Assembly: GCF_036785885.1 (NCBI RefSeq)
Contig: NC_092323.1
Location: 9,122,501 to 9,186,500 of the forward strand
Direction: 5' to 3'
DNA length: 64,000 bases
Origin: Coffea arabica
Lineage: Eukaryota; Streptophyta; Magnoliopsida; Gentianales; Rubiaceae
In this document: positions 63,491-64,000 of the stretch, in pieces
Layout: every line of letters starts with the position of its first letter
How positions within the stretch are numbered: position 1 is the first letter of the stretch
The notes under the pieces: model-generated
What the model was told of the DNA's origin: nothing
What the model saw: the letters and a program-made list of their open reading frames with translations, nothing else
Databases searched by the model: none
Program-made: the position numbers and the translations under genes

Positions 63491-64000
63491 CTTGTGGGGA
63501 AGGAGATTTTTTTGTTGAACAAACAATAGTACATTGTGAGAAAAAATAAAACGTAGTATGAAAAGCTAAACGATATAATCAATCAATTCACACAGCGTTA
63601 CAATAAAACTGTGTCAAATTGAACGTTGTTGATAATGCAGAAAGGCAGAGCAACACAGAAAACTAACCTTATTCCAGAATCCCCACCGAGAGCTTTTACT
63701 TGCTGTTGCTCCAGACCTATAAGATTATAACCAACCCAAACTAATTGGGGCTAGACAACCCGATAAGAGTCTCTAATTGTAGGTACTACGAACACACCGA
63801 CAAATTTGGGAGGGGGTGGAATCTAACCTCACGCTGAATCACTATGAGTAGTTGGGACTGAAAAGTATTCTGAGCTGATTAGTGTGAAATCAGGTAGAAT
63901 TATCCCAATTCTAGAATGCAAACAGGGAGAAACTAATAATCAACCGTTTAGACATTAACGTACCAACGGTTTGGCAATTGAATTGGGTATAATTAGTGAC

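Larger units (their letters stand above)
61350..64000. other. Repeat-rich right end, no gene recognised
   Basis: Contains a truncated hAT-MITE end (61442), a GTTTGGATTG-type MITE (63003-63141), AT-rich sequence and a GC-rich hairpin motif near 63461. The final 350 bp are less repetitive and may approach another gene, but no exon can be called. Confidence 0.5.

Overview
This is nuclear DNA from a flowering plant, most likely an asterid dicot. The evidence is multi-exon genes with GT-AG introns in an AT-rich background, intergenic DNA full of short non-autonomous transposons, and proteins that are plant-specific in type (KIN-7 kinesin with a DUF3490 tail, NAC factor, LRR receptor kinase, V-ATPase proteolipid, H3.3). 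A GTTTGGATTG-ended MITE family with a recurrent 'catatacatcatatca'-like core makes Rubiaceae (for example Coffea) my best guess, but that rests on recollection and was not tested.

Layout. 0-12.7 kb: one glyoxalase-I-like gene (minus, about 3.3-4.3 kb) flanked by gene-free DNA with SINEs and MITEs. 12.7-18.6 kb: a 13-exon kinesin-7 gene (plus) whose exon structure can be read completely (962 aa). 19.2-19.6 kb: a hAT-type MITE. 20.2 kb: a possible small two-helix membrane protein gene. 20.6-27.2 kb: gene-free and MITE-rich, including a CCGG-rich element. 27.2-30.6 kb: an intronless 1132-residue LRR receptor pseudokinase (plus). 33.6-36.3 kb: V-ATPase subunit c (minus, three exons), with a Ty3/Gypsy reverse-transcriptase remnant upstream. 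36.5-52 kb: gene-poor, with a Stowaway element, a SINE with an 18-bp perfect target-site duplication, and hAT MITEs with 8-bp duplications. 52.1-53.9 kb: a NAC factor of the VND1-3 type (plus) whose second intron is GC-AG. 54-59.6 kb: gene-free. 59.6-61.3 kb: histone H3.3 (minus, four coding exons plus a 5' UTR intron). 61.4-64 kb: repeat remnants.

The genes do not form a pathway; plant gene order is not operonic. From memory, the Arabidopsis counterparts of the LRR kinase and VND2 lie close together on chromosome 4 (about At4g36180 and At4g36160), as do a DUF3490 kinesin and a VHA-c gene (about At4g38950 and At4g38920). The window may therefore be a fragment of an old conserved block.

I found no undescribed multi-gene system. 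The observations most worth a second look are the receptor's catalytic-loop substitution on top of its missing lysine, the GC-AG intron in the VND gene, the family of nine or more related MITEs, the clean SINE and hAT target-site duplications, the internal repeats in the kinesin tail, and the orphan two-helix protein.
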